This document shows, in pieces, positions 63,946-64,000 of a stretch of 64,000 nt of DNA; position 1 is the stretch's first letter; every line of letters begins with the position of its first letter. The notes beneath the pieces were generated by a model that was not told where the DNA came from, did not search any database, and saw only the letters and a program-made list of their open reading frames with translations. A program made the translations under genes and the position numbers. Source of the DNA: Nymphaea colorata (lineage: Eukaryota; Streptophyta; Magnoliopsida; Nymphaeales; Nymphaeaceae). Where the stretch lies: NCBI RefSeq assembly GCF_008831285.2, contig NC_045145.1, positions 19,528,802 to 19,592,801 on the forward strand, written 5' to 3'.

Positions 63946-64000
63946 TCAAGACCGATGCGCTTCTGGAATCTGAGATGCGACACCCTTAATGAACTCAAAT
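63946..64000 (-). CDS. Possible 3' tip of a minus-strand gene, cut by the window edge
   Basis: The minus strand enters the window in an open frame that reads FEFIKGVASQIPEAHRS and stops. Seventeen codons without a stop is weak evidence, but the residues look protein-like and codons are GC-richer than the flanks. I cannot assign a family. It could equally be chance. Confidence 0.2.
   Translation of the reverse strand, partial: FEFIKGVASQIPEAHRS

Overview
The window is nuclear DNA of a flowering plant. Every confident gene is a plant-specific or plant-typical protein split by short GT-AG (twice GC-AG) introns, and the spacers are AT-rich with many (AT)n(AG)n microsatellites, hAT-like MITEs and tRNA-derived SINE-like repeats. 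The species cannot be fixed from the sequence. There are no operons, phage, CRISPR arrays, rRNA genes or intact tRNA genes.

Layout. (1) 334-3088, plus: the last eight exons of bacterial-type phosphoenolpyruvate carboxylase (PPC4 class); the 5' part lies outside the window. (2) 3089-15579: repeat-bearing spacer with two weak ORFs. (3) 15711-18415, plus: a five-exon half-size ABC transporter of the ABCG21 type with a TATA box at 15580. (4) 18416-27531: spacer with hAT-like MITEs and a SINE-like element. (5) 27621-27906, plus: a two-exon, 61-residue Lys/Pro-rich protein gene that I do not recognise. (6) 28611-35176, minus: an eleven-exon isoprenylcysteine methylesterase (ICME) gene. (7) 35177-45994: spacer with MITEs, very long AT tracts and a minisatellite. 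(8) 45995-54167, plus: a fourteen-exon PHO1;H1-type phosphate exporter gene with two GC-AG introns. (9) 54954-61019, minus: the four-exon gene of chloroplast tRNA adenosine deaminase (TADA), convergent with PHO1;H1. (10) 61020-64000: spacer, possibly with the 3' tip of a minus-strand gene at the right edge.

The genes serve unrelated tasks: anaplerotic carbon fixation, ABC export, turnover of prenylcysteine methyl esters, phosphate loading of xylem and plastid tRNA wobble editing. I infer no shared pathway. All exon phases of the five recognised genes close, so each reads as intact within the window. No convincing new multi-gene system was seen. The most notable points are the two GC-AG introns in one gene, CT-microsatellites lying in short introns, the recurrent fixed-order compound microsatellites, and small transposable-element families with visible target-site duplications.
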